NCBI GenBank assembly: GCA_900556405.1
Contig: USPB01000012.1
Coordinates: forward strand, 1-16,964
Direction: 5' to 3'
Length of the DNA: 16,964 nucleotides
DNA from: an uncultured Actinomyces sp.
Lineage (GTDB): Bacteria > Actinomycetota > Actinomycetes > Actinomycetales > Actinomycetaceae
A program made the translations under genes and the position numbers. Positions 1 to 7,383 of the stretch are shown here, piece by piece (positions within the stretch are counted from its first letter, which is position 1; each line of letters opens with the position of its first letter). The notes beneath the pieces were generated by a model. It was given only the letters and a program-made list of their open reading frames with translations. It had not been told where the DNA came from and did not search any database.

Positions 1-1298
1 CGATGGGTGGCGGCTCGACGTTCCTGGGCTACACGGAGCAGGCCGCCGAGGCCACTGTCGAAGCGCTGCTCGTTGACGGTGCTGCGGCACCCGCTGCAAG
101 CGCGCCCGCCGAGGTCGAGGTGATCCTTGATCGCACGCCCTTCTACGCTGAAATGGGTGGCCAGCTGGCCGACCACGGTACGATCCGTCTCGCTGGCGGT
201 GGCGTTGTTGAGGTTCACGATGTGCAGGCACCGATCCGTGGCCTGAGCGTTCACCGCGGCACTCTCACCGAGGGTGGCATGACGGTGGGCGAGAAGGCAT
301 ACGCCGAGATTGATGGCGAGCGCCGTCTGGCGATTGCTCGTGCCCACACTGCCACGCACATGGTGTACGCGGGCCTGCGCAACGTCGTGTCGAAGGATGC
401 GACGCAGGCCGGTTCGGAGAACTCGCCGTCGCGACTGCGCTTCGACTTCCGTCACGGTGCGGCGCTTGACGGCTCTCAGATCAATGATATTGAGGCGCTC
501 GTCAACGAGAAGCTCGCCCAGGATCTGGCCGTGACGACCGAGGTGATGAGCCTCGACGAGGCAAAGGCCGCCGGCGCCATCGCGCTGTTCGGCGAAAAGT
601 ACGGATCGGAGGTCCGCGTCGTCACGATTGGCGATGGCTTCGACCGTGAGTTGTGCGGTGGCACCCACGTGCCGACGACTGGACACATCGGTCGTATTAC
701 GGTGCTCAGCGAAGGCTCCGTTGGGTCCGGCGTGCGCCGTATCGACGCGCTCGTCGGCGACGGTGCATACGAGTTCCAGGCCAAGGAGCACGCGCTCGTT
801 GCCCAGCTGTCTCAGCTCGTTGGTGGTCGTGCGGATGAGCTGCCCGATCGCATTGAGTCCCTTCTGTCCAAGCTGCGCGAGTCCGAGAAGGAACTGGAGA
901 AGATGCGCACCGCTCAGGCTCTCAGCCGCGGTGCCGATCTTGCGGCTTCCGCCTCGGCTATTGGCGCCGTCAGCGTCGTGGCTGCCGCCGTTGGCGACAT
1001 GCCGTCGGCCGACGCCCTGCGTACCCTTGCGCTCGACGTCCGCGACCGCCTCGGTCATGAGCGCGGCGTCGTCGTTGCCCTTGGTGGTCTCGTTGGCGGT
1101 AAGCCCTCGCTCGTTGTTGCGACGAACGAGGCCGCGCGTGAGCACTCCGTGAAGGCAGGCGCCCTCGTTCGCGCCGTTGGCAAGTACATGGGCGGTGGCG
1201 GCGGTGGCCGCGATGACATCGCTCAGGGTGGCGGCACGAAGCCCGAGGGCATCGCGGACGCGATCGATGCGATCCGCAAGGAAATCGAGGCTCTGTGA
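1..1298 (+). CDS. alaS: Alanyl-tRNA synthetase, C-terminal part (5' end outside window)
   Basis: The enzyme charges tRNA-Ala with alanine in the cytoplasm and hydrolyses mischarged Ser- and Gly-tRNA-Ala. The window begins inside the gene; the reading frame is already open at base 3 and about 431 residues remain of a family length near 880-900. The aminoacylation core is therefore missing from view. What is visible is the editing domain: a TPFYAEMGGQ segment, the zinc-type motif HTATH (His115 and His119 of the fragment) and CGGTH (Cys218, His222). A charged coiled-coil-like stretch follows (about residues 285-310), then the C-terminal DHHA1-type domain with the glycine-rich KYMGGGGGG segment, and the frame ends in TGA. 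The TGA overlaps the ruvX start by four bases, so the two are very probably translationally coupled. Nothing odd is seen in the visible part. The family assignment is firm. Confidence 0.97.
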   Translation, partial: MGGGSTFLGYTEQAAEATVEALLVDGAAAPAASAPAEVEVILDRTPFYAEMGGQLADHGTIRLAGGGVVEVHDVQAPIRGLSVHRGTLTEGGMTVGEKAYAEIDGERRLAIARAHTATHMVYAGLRNVVSKDATQAGSENSPSRLRFDFRHGAALDGSQINDIEALVNEKLAQDLAVTTEVMSLDEAKAAGAIALFGEKYGSEVRVVTIGDGFDRELCGGTHVPTTGHIGRITVLSEGSVGSGVRRIDALVGDGAYEFQAKEHALVAQLSQLVGGRADELPDRIESLLSKLRESEKELEKMRTAQALSRGADLAASASAIGAVSVVAAAVGDMPSADALRTLALDVRDRLGHERGVVVALGGLVGGKPSLVVATNEAAREHSVKAGALVRAVGKYMGGGGGGRDDIAQGGGTKPEGIADAIDAIRKEIEAL

Positions 1299-1783
1299 GC
1301 ATTCGTCGGGGTATTCGCATCGGCGTGGACGTCGGCACCGTGCGTGTCGGCGTCAGCCGGTGCGACCCTGACGGTATTCTCACGATGCCCGTCGAAACCT
1401 TGCACAGGGCCCCTGACCTGTCTGATCTCGATCGCCTCGCCGACATTGTCCGTCGTCATGAGGCGATCGAAGTGATCGTTGGGCTGCCCCGTCATCTGCG
1501 CGGGGGAGAGGGCGTTTCTGCGAAGGGAGCGCGCAAGTATGCGCGCCGCATCAAGAAGCTTGTTCCCGGTGTTCGGGTCGCGATGGTCGATGAGCGCATG
1601 ACGTCCAACCAGGCGCATGCGAGGCTGCGCGCCTCCGGCATCCCGGAAATCGACCATCGCAGTGTCATCGACCAGGTGGCCGCCCAGATCATCTTGGAGC
1701 AGGCGCTCGAGCTTGAACGCATGGGCGGTCGAGCTCCCGGTGAGGAGATCATCCTCGAACCCAACGAAGGAGTACACACGTGA
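1295..1783 (+). CDS. ruvX: RuvX/YqgF family Holliday junction resolvase-like nuclease
   Basis: This is a 162-residue RNase H-fold protein of the YqgF/RuvX family, members of which have been linked to Holliday junction resolution and to 16S rRNA maturation; which role applies here cannot be told from sequence. The three acidic motifs of the family are visible: GVDVGTVRVGVSR near the N terminus, VGLPRHLRG in the middle, and VDERMTSNQA followed by DHRSVIDQVAAQIILE at the C terminus. The second and third motifs and the length (usual 140-160) match well. The start is GTG at 1295, overlapping the alaS stop as GTGA, with GAGG at 1287-1290 as a close Shine-Dalgarno-like element. The stop overlaps mltG in the same way. 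alaS-ruvX-mltG-aroE is a gene order commonly seen in actinobacteria. Confidence 0.93.
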   Translation: MSIRRGIRIGVDVGTVRVGVSRCDPDGILTMPVETLHRAPDLSDLDRLADIVRRHEAIEVIVGLPRHLRGGEGVSAKGARKYARRIKKLVPGVRVAMVDERMTSNQAHARLRASGIPEIDHRSVIDQVAAQIILEQALELERMGGRAPGEEIILEPNEGVHT

Positions 1784-3267
1784 GTACGCCTCCCCCTTAC
1801 CCCTTCCGTTCTCGCCGTGAGATTCACTCCGGCGAACCCAAGGTCTACTCCGACGCTCCACGTGATAACTCCAGCGTCGAGTCCCCGCAGGACTCCGTGT
1901 CGACCCCGCTTCACGGCACGCCTGCGGCGGCCCCGGCCTCGGCCGACACAGAGGCTGCACCTGCGGTGGCCCCGGCCTCGGTCGGCACAGCGGCTGCACC
2001 TGCGCGTGGCGCGAGTCGTCGTGGGCGCCCGGCGCCGCTACCGTCTTTCGACGAGGTGACTGACAGCGGTGCGGCACCGCGAGTGTCCGCTTCGACCCCC
2101 CGTGCAAGCAGCGTTGCAACTGTCGCTGAGACCGCGTCTGAAACGACAGGTATGCGCTCGCGCAGGCTTGCCAGCGAACGCCGCGCCGCCCGTAAACGCA
2201 AGCGTCGTCGTCGCATTCGTTCGTTCTTCATCATTGTTCTCGTACTCGGCTTAGTTGCCGGTGCAAGCTACGTTGCCTACGATCAGCTCTTCAACTCATC
2301 GACAACCTCGTCGGATGACTATCCGGGCCCCGGTTCTGGCTCGGTTGAGGTGACCATTGACGAGGAGGCTTCGGGCCGTGCGATCGGCCAGACCCTGGTG
2401 GAAGCGGGCGTCGTGAAGTCCGTGGGTGCCTTCGTACGCCAGTTCGAGAAGACGTCGGCGGCAATGTCGATTCGCCCTGGTACGTACCGTTTGAAGCAAC
2501 AGATGAGCGCGTCCGGGGCGCTCGCCGCTTTGCTAGACGAGACGAATCGTGTGGACTCGACCGTGACTATCGGTTCGGGCCAGAAGCTGTCGGAAGTAAA
2601 GCAACGCATCATCGATATCATGGGCGTTTCCGAGGCCGACGTCGATGCGGCATTGGCCGATACCGAGGCTATCGGTCTGCCCTCTGAGGCCGGCGGTAAC
2701 GCCGAAGGATGGCTCCTTCCCGGCTCCTATGAGGTTGGCGAAACAGACACGCCGACCACCCTTATCGCGCGCATGGTCAAGGGCACGATCGATGAACTCG
2801 ACCGTCTGGGTGTTGCTCCAGCAGACCGCGAAACCGTCCTCATCAAGGCGTCTATTGTTGATGGTGAGATGAACATCGACAGGTATATGCCGATGGTCGC
2901 CCGCGTCATCGATAACCGTCTGGCGGATACAAACGGTGAAACAAAGGGCTTCCTGGGCATGGACTCGACGGTCCTGTATGGCGTTGGGAAGACCAGCGGT
3001 GTGCCCGATCAGGCGGATCTCGATAATGACAACCCGTATAACACGCGCCTGCACCCGGGACTGCCACCTACTCCGATTGGTCAGCCGAGCGAAAAGGCCA
3101 TCAAGGCCGTGCTGAACCCGGCCGACGGTACATGGCTGTACTTCGTGACTGTCAACCTGGATACGGGCGAGACCCTGTTCGCCTCGACTCTGGAAGAACA
3201 GGAGAAGAACCGCGAGCAGTTCAAGGCGTACTGCGCTGCGAATCCGAAGGTCTGCACGGCATCATGA
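1780..3267 (+). CDS. mltG: Endolytic peptidoglycan transglycosylase MltG (YceG-like)
   Basis: MltG cleaves nascent peptidoglycan glycan strands and is thought to set their length at the outer face of the membrane. The 495-residue protein has a long N-terminal cytoplasmic region rich in Pro, Ala and Ser (about residues 1-120), a very basic stretch (RKRKRRRR), one membrane segment at about 147-168 and then the extracytoplasmic YceG domain. The catalytic glutamate is Glu363 in ASIVDGEM, equivalent to the Glu of the ASIVEKE motif in E. coli MltG. The downstream family blocks MDSTVLYG, NPYNTRLHPGLPPTPI and LYFV are present. The start is GTG 1780 in a GTGA overlap with ruvX, with a good AAGGAG ribosome site about 5-10 bases upstream. 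A 39-base tandem duplication lies in the N-terminal linker. The stop overlaps the aroE ATG (ATGA). Confidence 0.95.
   Translation: MSTPPPYPFRSRREIHSGEPKVYSDAPRDNSSVESPQDSVSTPLHGTPAAAPASADTEAAPAVAPASVGTAAAPARGASRRGRPAPLPSFDEVTDSGAAPRVSASTPRASSVATVAETASETTGMRSRRLASERRAARKRKRRRRIRSFFIIVLVLGLVAGASYVAYDQLFNSSTTSSDDYPGPGSGSVEVTIDEEASGRAIGQTLVEAGVVKSVGAFVRQFEKTSAAMSIRPGTYRLKQQMSASGALAALLDETNRVDSTVTIGSGQKLSEVKQRIIDIMGVSEADVDAALADTEAIGLPSEAGGNAEGWLLPGSYEVGETDTPTTLIARMVKGTIDELDRLGVAPADRETVLIKASIVDGEMNIDRYMPMVARVIDNRLADTNGETKGFLGMDSTVLYGVGKTSGVPDQADLDNDNPYNTRLHPGLPPTPIGQPSEKAIKAVLNPADGTWLYFVTVNLDTGETLFASTLEEQEKNREQFKAYCAANPKVCTAS
1921..1998 (+). repeat. Two tandem in-frame copies of a 39-bp unit inside mltG
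   Basis: Bases 1921-1959 and 1960-1998 are two adjacent copies of a 39-bp unit with 35 of 39 identical positions. They encode the 13-residue units PAAAPASADTEAA and PAVAPASVGTAAA in the cytoplasmic Pro/Ala-rich linker of MltG. The unit length is a multiple of three, so copy-number change would keep the frame. A third copy starts with the same six bases and then diverges. Confidence 0.9.
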
Positions 3268-4124
3268 CGTGGGCCGCCGTGATCGGCTCGCCGATCGAGC
3301 ATTCTCTGTCGCCGGTCATTCACCGCGCGGCATGGGCGCAGCTCGGCATCGAGGGGTGGGAGTACCGTCGGCTTGAGCAAGACCGCGAGTCAGTTCCCGG
3401 TTTCGTTGGTGGCCTGGGTGCTGACTGCGCGGGCTTGTCGGTGACAATGCCCTGCAAACAGGCGGTGATGCCGCTCCTGGATGCGATTGATCCGTTAGCG
3501 AGTGCGGTTGGCGCGGTCAATACGGTTGTTCCCTCCTCGGGCGTTCTTGCGGGTTTCAATACCGACGTGACGGGTATTGCGTCGGCTGTCCGCCGCGCAT
3601 GTTCGATCGCGGGGCGTTCGCTTCCGTCGAGTGCTCTGATCCTCGGTGCCCGCGCCACGGCTTCGTCTGCCCTCGCCGCGCTTGGCGAGCTGGGGATGAC
3701 GACGTCAACTGTCGCTGCGCGCCGCTTCGGCGGTCCCGGATCGGTTGTTGCTGCTGCCTCGCGTCTGGGTGTGGCCATCGAACAGGTTCTGTGGTCGGAC
3801 GTCGAGGCCGTGTCGAAGGCGGCGCGCGAGGCTGACCTCATCATCTCAACCCTGCCCGCTGGTGTTGCGGATCCGCTCGCGCAGTGTCTCGATGTGCGCG
3901 ATGGGCAGGTCCTGCTCGATGTTGTCTATTCCCCGCGTCATACGGCGTTGCGCGCCGCCTATGAGGCAGGCGGCGGCATTGTTGCTGAGGGCACGGATAT
4001 GCTGGTCTACCAGGCAGGTGCACAGGTCCAGCTGATGACCGGGCGCAGCCCCGATATCGACGTGATGCGCGGGGCTCTCGAGGAAGAGCTGGAACGGCGC
4101 TCACAGGAAGGCCGGGCGTCGTGA
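3264..4124 (+). CDS. aroE: Shikimate dehydrogenase
   Basis: AroE reduces 3-dehydroshikimate to shikimate with NADPH, a step of the chorismate pathway that feeds the trp genes downstream. The 286-residue protein shows the substrate-binding SPIEHSLSP motif, catalytic Lys65 in MPCK, Asn86 in GAVNT, and Asn99 and Asp101 in NTDVTG; Lys65 and Asp101 form the usual catalytic pair. The C-terminal DVVYSPRHTALRAA and EGTDMLVYQAGAQ blocks also fit. The nucleotide-binding loop reads LGARATASSALAAL (Arg130), where the family usually has a second glycine (GAGG/GAGA type), so cofactor affinity may differ. The start chosen is ATG 3264, which overlaps the mltG stop and sits just before the conserved domain. 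The frame is open further upstream (to an ATG at 3132), but that lies inside mltG and has no family similarity. Confidence 0.93.
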   Translation: MTWAAVIGSPIEHSLSPVIHRAAWAQLGIEGWEYRRLEQDRESVPGFVGGLGADCAGLSVTMPCKQAVMPLLDAIDPLASAVGAVNTVVPSSGVLAGFNTDVTGIASAVRRACSIAGRSLPSSALILGARATASSALAALGELGMTTSTVAARRFGGPGSVVAAASRLGVAIEQVLWSDVEAVSKAAREADLIISTLPAGVADPLAQCLDVRDGQVLLDVVYSPRHTALRAAYEAGGGIVAEGTDMLVYQAGAQVQLMTGRSPDIDVMRGALEEELERRSQEGRAS

Positions 4125-4813
4125 TCGTCGGTTGGCTTCCCCAGCGCGTCAGTGCGAATCTGTCGCTCGTCTCGGGATTCCTCACGTGGATCATTGTGCT
4201 GGTGTGGCTGTGGAGGTCCGGGTGGAAGATCCAGCGGCGGTATTTTATTGAAGCGACTCGTACCCCGCTGACGCGCAACGCGATTGTGTGGAGTTCTGCG
4301 ATCGTTGGGGCGATCCTATTCGTGGCGGCGCAGATGCGTCCCGGCATGCCCTCGGTCATGACGGTTGCGATGATCGGGGCGCTGAGCGCCTACGTTGACG
4401 CTCAGACTCATCGTCTGCCCAACGCGTATACAGTGGCGATGGCTATCGGCGTGACGGTGGGCGTTGTCGTCGGCGTCGTCATTTCGCCCCTGTGGCAGCA
4501 GCGCCTCATCGGATGCGTTGCTGGTGCTCTCATCTGGACGATTCCGATCGCACTGCTCAACCGTCTGCCCGGCGGTATGGGTGGGGGAGATGTGAAGCTC
4601 GCACCCGTTTTGGGTGCGATGGCAGGATCCGTCGGGATAGAGGCTGCGGTCTCCTCCTTGGCTTTGTCGTTTGTGTTGGCCGGGTTTGCTGCGCTCTGGA
4701 AAATCGTGATCGGCTCGGCGGGGACGAAGTCACGTGTGCCGATGGGGCCTTGGATGATCGGATCTGCGCTGATGGCTGCGATTGCTTGGGGTGTCGTTCC
4801 GGACTGGCTGTAG
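4121..4813 (+). CDS. Type IV prepilin peptidase-like A24 aspartic protease
   Basis: This is a membrane protein of 230 residues with about six or seven hydrophobic segments. It carries the two aspartate motifs of A24 peptidases: YVDAQTHRLPN (Asp93) and GMGGGDVKLAP (Asp157, the GGGD motif). These enzymes remove the leader peptide from type IV pilins, pseudopilins or Flp/Tad pilins. The N-terminal cysteine-rich methyltransferase domain of full-length PilD is absent, so the form is closer to the minimal peptidases of Gram-positive or Tad systems; the N-terminal 75 residues keep membrane segments only. The start is GTG 4121 overlapping the aroE stop (GTGA), with AGGAAGG at 4105-4111 as a good ribosome site. 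No pilin or secretion ATPase gene is in the window, so its substrate is unknown. It ends the alaS-aroE operon, 67 bases before trpE. Confidence 0.88.
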   Translation: MIVGWLPQRVSANLSLVSGFLTWIIVLVWLWRSGWKIQRRYFIEATRTPLTRNAIVWSSAIVGAILFVAAQMRPGMPSVMTVAMIGALSAYVDAQTHRLPNAYTVAMAIGVTVGVVVGVVISPLWQQRLIGCVAGALIWTIPIALLNRLPGGMGGGDVKLAPVLGAMAGSVGIEAAVSSLALSFVLAGFAALWKIVIGSAGTKSRVPMGPWMIGSALMAAIAWGVVPDWL

Positions 4814-4865
4814 CACTATTGTTCGGTCTCATTGTGGACCCCACTGGGACGAGTCAGCTTCCGGA

Positions 4866-4880
4866 TGGGACAATGGACCG
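4866..4880 (+). promoter_or_regulatory. Possible extended -10 element for a leaderless trpE transcript
   Basis: The bases TGG-GACAAT at 4866-4874 resemble an extended -10 element and end six bases before the trpE GTG at 4881. A transcript from this position would begin at or next to the start codon. No convincing -35 element is seen, and no strong Shine-Dalgarno sequence precedes the GTG. The call is inference. Confidence 0.35.
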
Positions 4881-6446
4881 GTGAGTATTTCGACGCCTTC
4901 GTATCAGTGTGAGCCTGTGAGCCTCGAATGGGGCCAGACCTGGCCCCCGCGCGACGTCTTTGTCGATCTTGCAGCCTCACGGCGCGTGATCCCCGTCGTT
5001 CGGCGAGTGCTCGCTGATGAGCTGAGTGCGGTGGGCGTCTACCGGCAGCTCGCCCATGGCAACTACGGCAGCTTCATTCTTGAGTCCGCGGAGCACGGTG
5101 GTTCGTGGGGCCGCTGGTCTTTTGTGGGAGCGTCGAGTGCCGGCGCCATCGTCGCGCGCGACGGCCACGCGCAATGGATCGGTTCCCATCCGGAAGGTGC
5201 TCGTGAGGAGGGGACGTTCCTGGAGGTCGTTCACTCCGCTCTCGAGGAGCTCGCTGCGCCGGCGATTCAAGGCTTGCCTCCGCTGACGGGCGCTCTCGTT
5301 GGATCTCTCGGTTGGGGCATCATTCCTGAGTGGGAGCCGACGCTCGCCGCGACAGCCCCGAAGGAGTCGGATATTCCGGACGCGACGCTCGTGTTGGCGA
5401 CGGAGGTAGCGGCTCTCGACCATGCGACGGGCTCGGTGTACCTGATGGCGATCGCCTGGAACCTCAACGGTTCAGCGGATGGCGTTGACGGTGCGTACGA
5501 CCGTGCGATTGAGCGTCTCGATGCGATGACGCAACAGCTCGCAACCCCGATTGCACCGGCGGTCCTGGGTACCAGCGACGCGACGCCGCCTCAGGTACGT
5601 CAACGGACGACCCGTGCTGATTTCGAGTCTTCCGTCCATGCAGCCAAGCGCGCCATTGAAGACGGTGATGCGTTCCAGATCGTGGTATCGCAGCGCCTTG
5701 ATGTGTCGACGTCGGCCAGTGGTATCGACGTCTACCGCGTCTTGCGTACGGTCAATCCGTCGCCCTACATGTATTTCCTGGACCTACCCGATGACAAGGG
5801 AGGCCATTTCGAGGTTGTCGGTTCGTCTCCGGAGACCCTCGTCAAGAGTGAGCAACGCCGCGTCTGGACGTATCCGATCGCCGGCTCGCGTCCCCGCGGT
5901 GCGGATTCTGCCGAGGACCACCGACTGGCAGCTGAGCTGCTCGAGGACCCCAAGGAACTGTCGGAGCACGTGATGCTCGTCGACCTGGCTCGCAATGATC
6001 TGTCGAAGGTGTGTGATCCCGCGTCGGTTGAGGTCTCGACTCTTATGGAGCTGAAGCGTTTCTCGCACATCCAGCACATTTCGTCCACGGTAACGGGTGT
6101 GCTGCGCCCGGATGCTGACGCTCTTGATGCCCTGGTTGCGACGTTCCCCGCGGGTACCCTGTCGGGTGCGCCCAAGCCTCGTGCCATCCAGCTGATCGAT
6201 GACTTCGAGCCCGCTGCGCGAGGCGTGTACGGTGGCGTCGTCGGCTACTTCGACCTGTCGGGGGATGCTGATTTGGCGATCGCTATTCGTACGGCATCGC
6301 TGAAGGATGGCGTTGCCTCGGTGCAGGCGGGTGCGGGACTCGTTGCCGATTCGGTCCCGGCGCTTGAGTACGAGGAGTCCCGTAACAAGGCCGCTGCCGC
6401 AGTCGAGTCCGTCGTGCGGGCATCGACCCTGGTCCCCCTGTCCTGA
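4881..6446 (+). CDS. trpE: Anthranilate synthase component I
   Basis: TrpE converts chorismate to anthranilate with ammonia supplied by the glutaminase TrpG. The protein (521 residues from GTG 4881) has the complete chorismate-binding domain: DGDAFQIVVSQR, PSPYMYFLDL, IAGSRPRGA, the LVDLARND block (Leu366 onward), FPAGTLSGAPKPRA (Phe422 onward), RGVYGGVVGY and VQAGAGLV near the C terminus. The N-terminal ILES element (residues 66-69) matches the LLES site at which tryptophan inhibits the enzyme, so feedback control is likely. The start is uncertain: in-frame sequence continues back to an ATG at 4782, inside the prepilin peptidase gene, but the conserved N terminus begins soon after 4881 and GTG there gives a normal length. 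No trpG is adjacent. The gene is separated from trpC by 88 bases. Confidence 0.95.
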   Translation: MSISTPSYQCEPVSLEWGQTWPPRDVFVDLAASRRVIPVVRRVLADELSAVGVYRQLAHGNYGSFILESAEHGGSWGRWSFVGASSAGAIVARDGHAQWIGSHPEGAREEGTFLEVVHSALEELAAPAIQGLPPLTGALVGSLGWGIIPEWEPTLAATAPKESDIPDATLVLATEVAALDHATGSVYLMAIAWNLNGSADGVDGAYDRAIERLDAMTQQLATPIAPAVLGTSDATPPQVRQRTTRADFESSVHAAKRAIEDGDAFQIVVSQRLDVSTSASGIDVYRVLRTVNPSPYMYFLDLPDDKGGHFEVVGSSPETLVKSEQRRVWTYPIAGSRPRGADSAEDHRLAAELLEDPKELSEHVMLVDLARNDLSKVCDPASVEVSTLMELKRFSHIQHISSTVTGVLRPDADALDALVATFPAGTLSGAPKPRAIQLIDDFEPAARGVYGGVVGYFDLSGDADLAIAIRTASLKDGVASVQAGAGLVADSVPALEYEESRNKAAAAVESVVRASTLVPLS

Positions 6447-6462
6447 CCCGCCCTGCGGGATG

Positions 6463-6503
6463 CCTCACCCGCCGTCGGCCATTTTTCGCTAGCCTAGGTG
6501 AGG
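6463..6503. repeat. Inverted repeat in the trpE-trpC gap
   Basis: CCTCACC at 6463-6469 and GGTGAGG at 6497-6503 are perfect 7-base inverted repeats separated by 27 bases. They frame a TAGCCT hexamer (6490-6495) that could serve as a -10 element for trpC. The repeats could be an operator or the base of an RNA stem. No leader peptide with tryptophan codons is seen. Function is not established. Confidence 0.4.
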
Positions 6504-6534
6504 AATGATCGTTTCTGCCTGAAAGGGGAGCGTC

Positions 6535-7383
6535 GTGAGCGTTCTCGATGACATTATCGCCGGGGTCCGGCAGGACCTGAAGGAGCGTGAAGACCGCGTC
6601 CCTTTGGCTCGGATCAAGGAGATGGAGACTCAGGTTCCGGAGGCGAAGGATGTGCTTGGCGCTCTGCGGGGCCGCGACGGCGCCGTCAAGATCATCTCCG
6701 AGGTGAAGCGCTCGTCGCCGTCGAAGGGCGCGCTGGCGGCGATCCCGGATCCGGCTGCGCTCGCCTCAACGTACGAGGCCGGGGGAGCCTCGGTCATTTC
6801 GGTGCTCACTGAGCAGCGTCGCTTTCACGGTTCGCTCGCCGATCTTGATGCGGTACGCGCAGCCGTCGACATTCCGATTCTTCGCAAGGACTTCATCGTG
6901 ACGCCCTACCAGATTCACGAGGCGCGTGCTCACGGCGCTGATCTCGTGCTCCTGATCGTTGCGGCGCTTGAACAGAACGTGCTCGTGTCCCTGCTGGAGC
7001 GTACCCGCTCGCTGGGCATGGAAGCCCTGGTGGAGACGCACTCGCGTCTTGAAGCCCTCCGTGCGATGGAGGCAGGCGCCTCGATCATCGGTGTGAACGC
7101 GCGCAATCTGAAGACGCTGGAGGTCGACCGCTCGACCGTTGAGCAGGTCATTGACGTGATCCCCCAGGACGTTGTTGCTGTCGCCGAGTCTGGCGTCGCC
7201 AGTGCCCACGACGTCTTTGAATACGCCAAGTGGGGTGCAGATGCGGTTCTCGTTGGTGAGGCACTCGTGACGTCGGGCGATCCGATGGCGAGCATTCAGG
7301 ACATGGTGAGCGCTGGACAGCATCCCGCGCTGCGGACGGATCGTAAGGCTCGCGTCGCTGCGGCGCGTCAGGAAGGACAGTGA
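6535..7383 (+). CDS. trpC: Indole-3-glycerol phosphate synthase
   Basis: TrpC closes the indole ring, converting carboxyphenylamino-deoxyribulose phosphate to indole-3-glycerol phosphate. The 282-residue TIM-barrel protein carries the family motifs in order: IISEVKRSSPSKG (Glu56 and Lys58, the substrate-binding and catalytic segment), PILRKDFIVTPYQI, ADLVLLIVAAL, EALVETHS, GVNARNLKTLEVD and VAVAESGVAS near the C-terminal phosphate-binding strands. It is a single-domain TrpC with no fused TrpF, as in other actinobacteria, where the dual-function isomerase PriA (HisA-like) usually supplies the TrpF step. The start is GTG 6535, preceded by AAAGGGGAG at 6522-6530, a good ribosome site. The stop overlaps the trpB start region. 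Confidence 0.96.
   Translation: MSVLDDIIAGVRQDLKEREDRVPLARIKEMETQVPEAKDVLGALRGRDGAVKIISEVKRSSPSKGALAAIPDPAALASTYEAGGASVISVLTEQRRFHGSLADLDAVRAAVDIPILRKDFIVTPYQIHEARAHGADLVLLIVAALEQNVLVSLLERTRSLGMEALVETHSRLEALRAMEAGASIIGVNARNLKTLEVDRSTVEQVIDVIPQDVVAVAESGVASAHDVFEYAKWGADAVLVGEALVTSGDPMASIQDMVSAGQHPALRTDRKARVAAARQEGQ

Noticed and set aside
3132..3263. N-terminal extension of aroE inside mltG
   Set aside because: The conserved SDH domain begins at ATG 3264, which shows the same 4-base overlap as the other genes of the operon.
4814..4880. A trp leader peptide or attenuator upstream of trpE
   Set aside because: No short frame with tandem Trp codons and no paired terminator/antiterminator stems are visible in the 67-base gap.
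6447..6459. CCCGC-CCT-GCGGG hairpin directly after the trpE stop as a terminator
   Set aside because: The stem is only 5 bp with no T-run directly after it; the T-run at 6482-6486 is too far away. Read-through into trpC is more likely.
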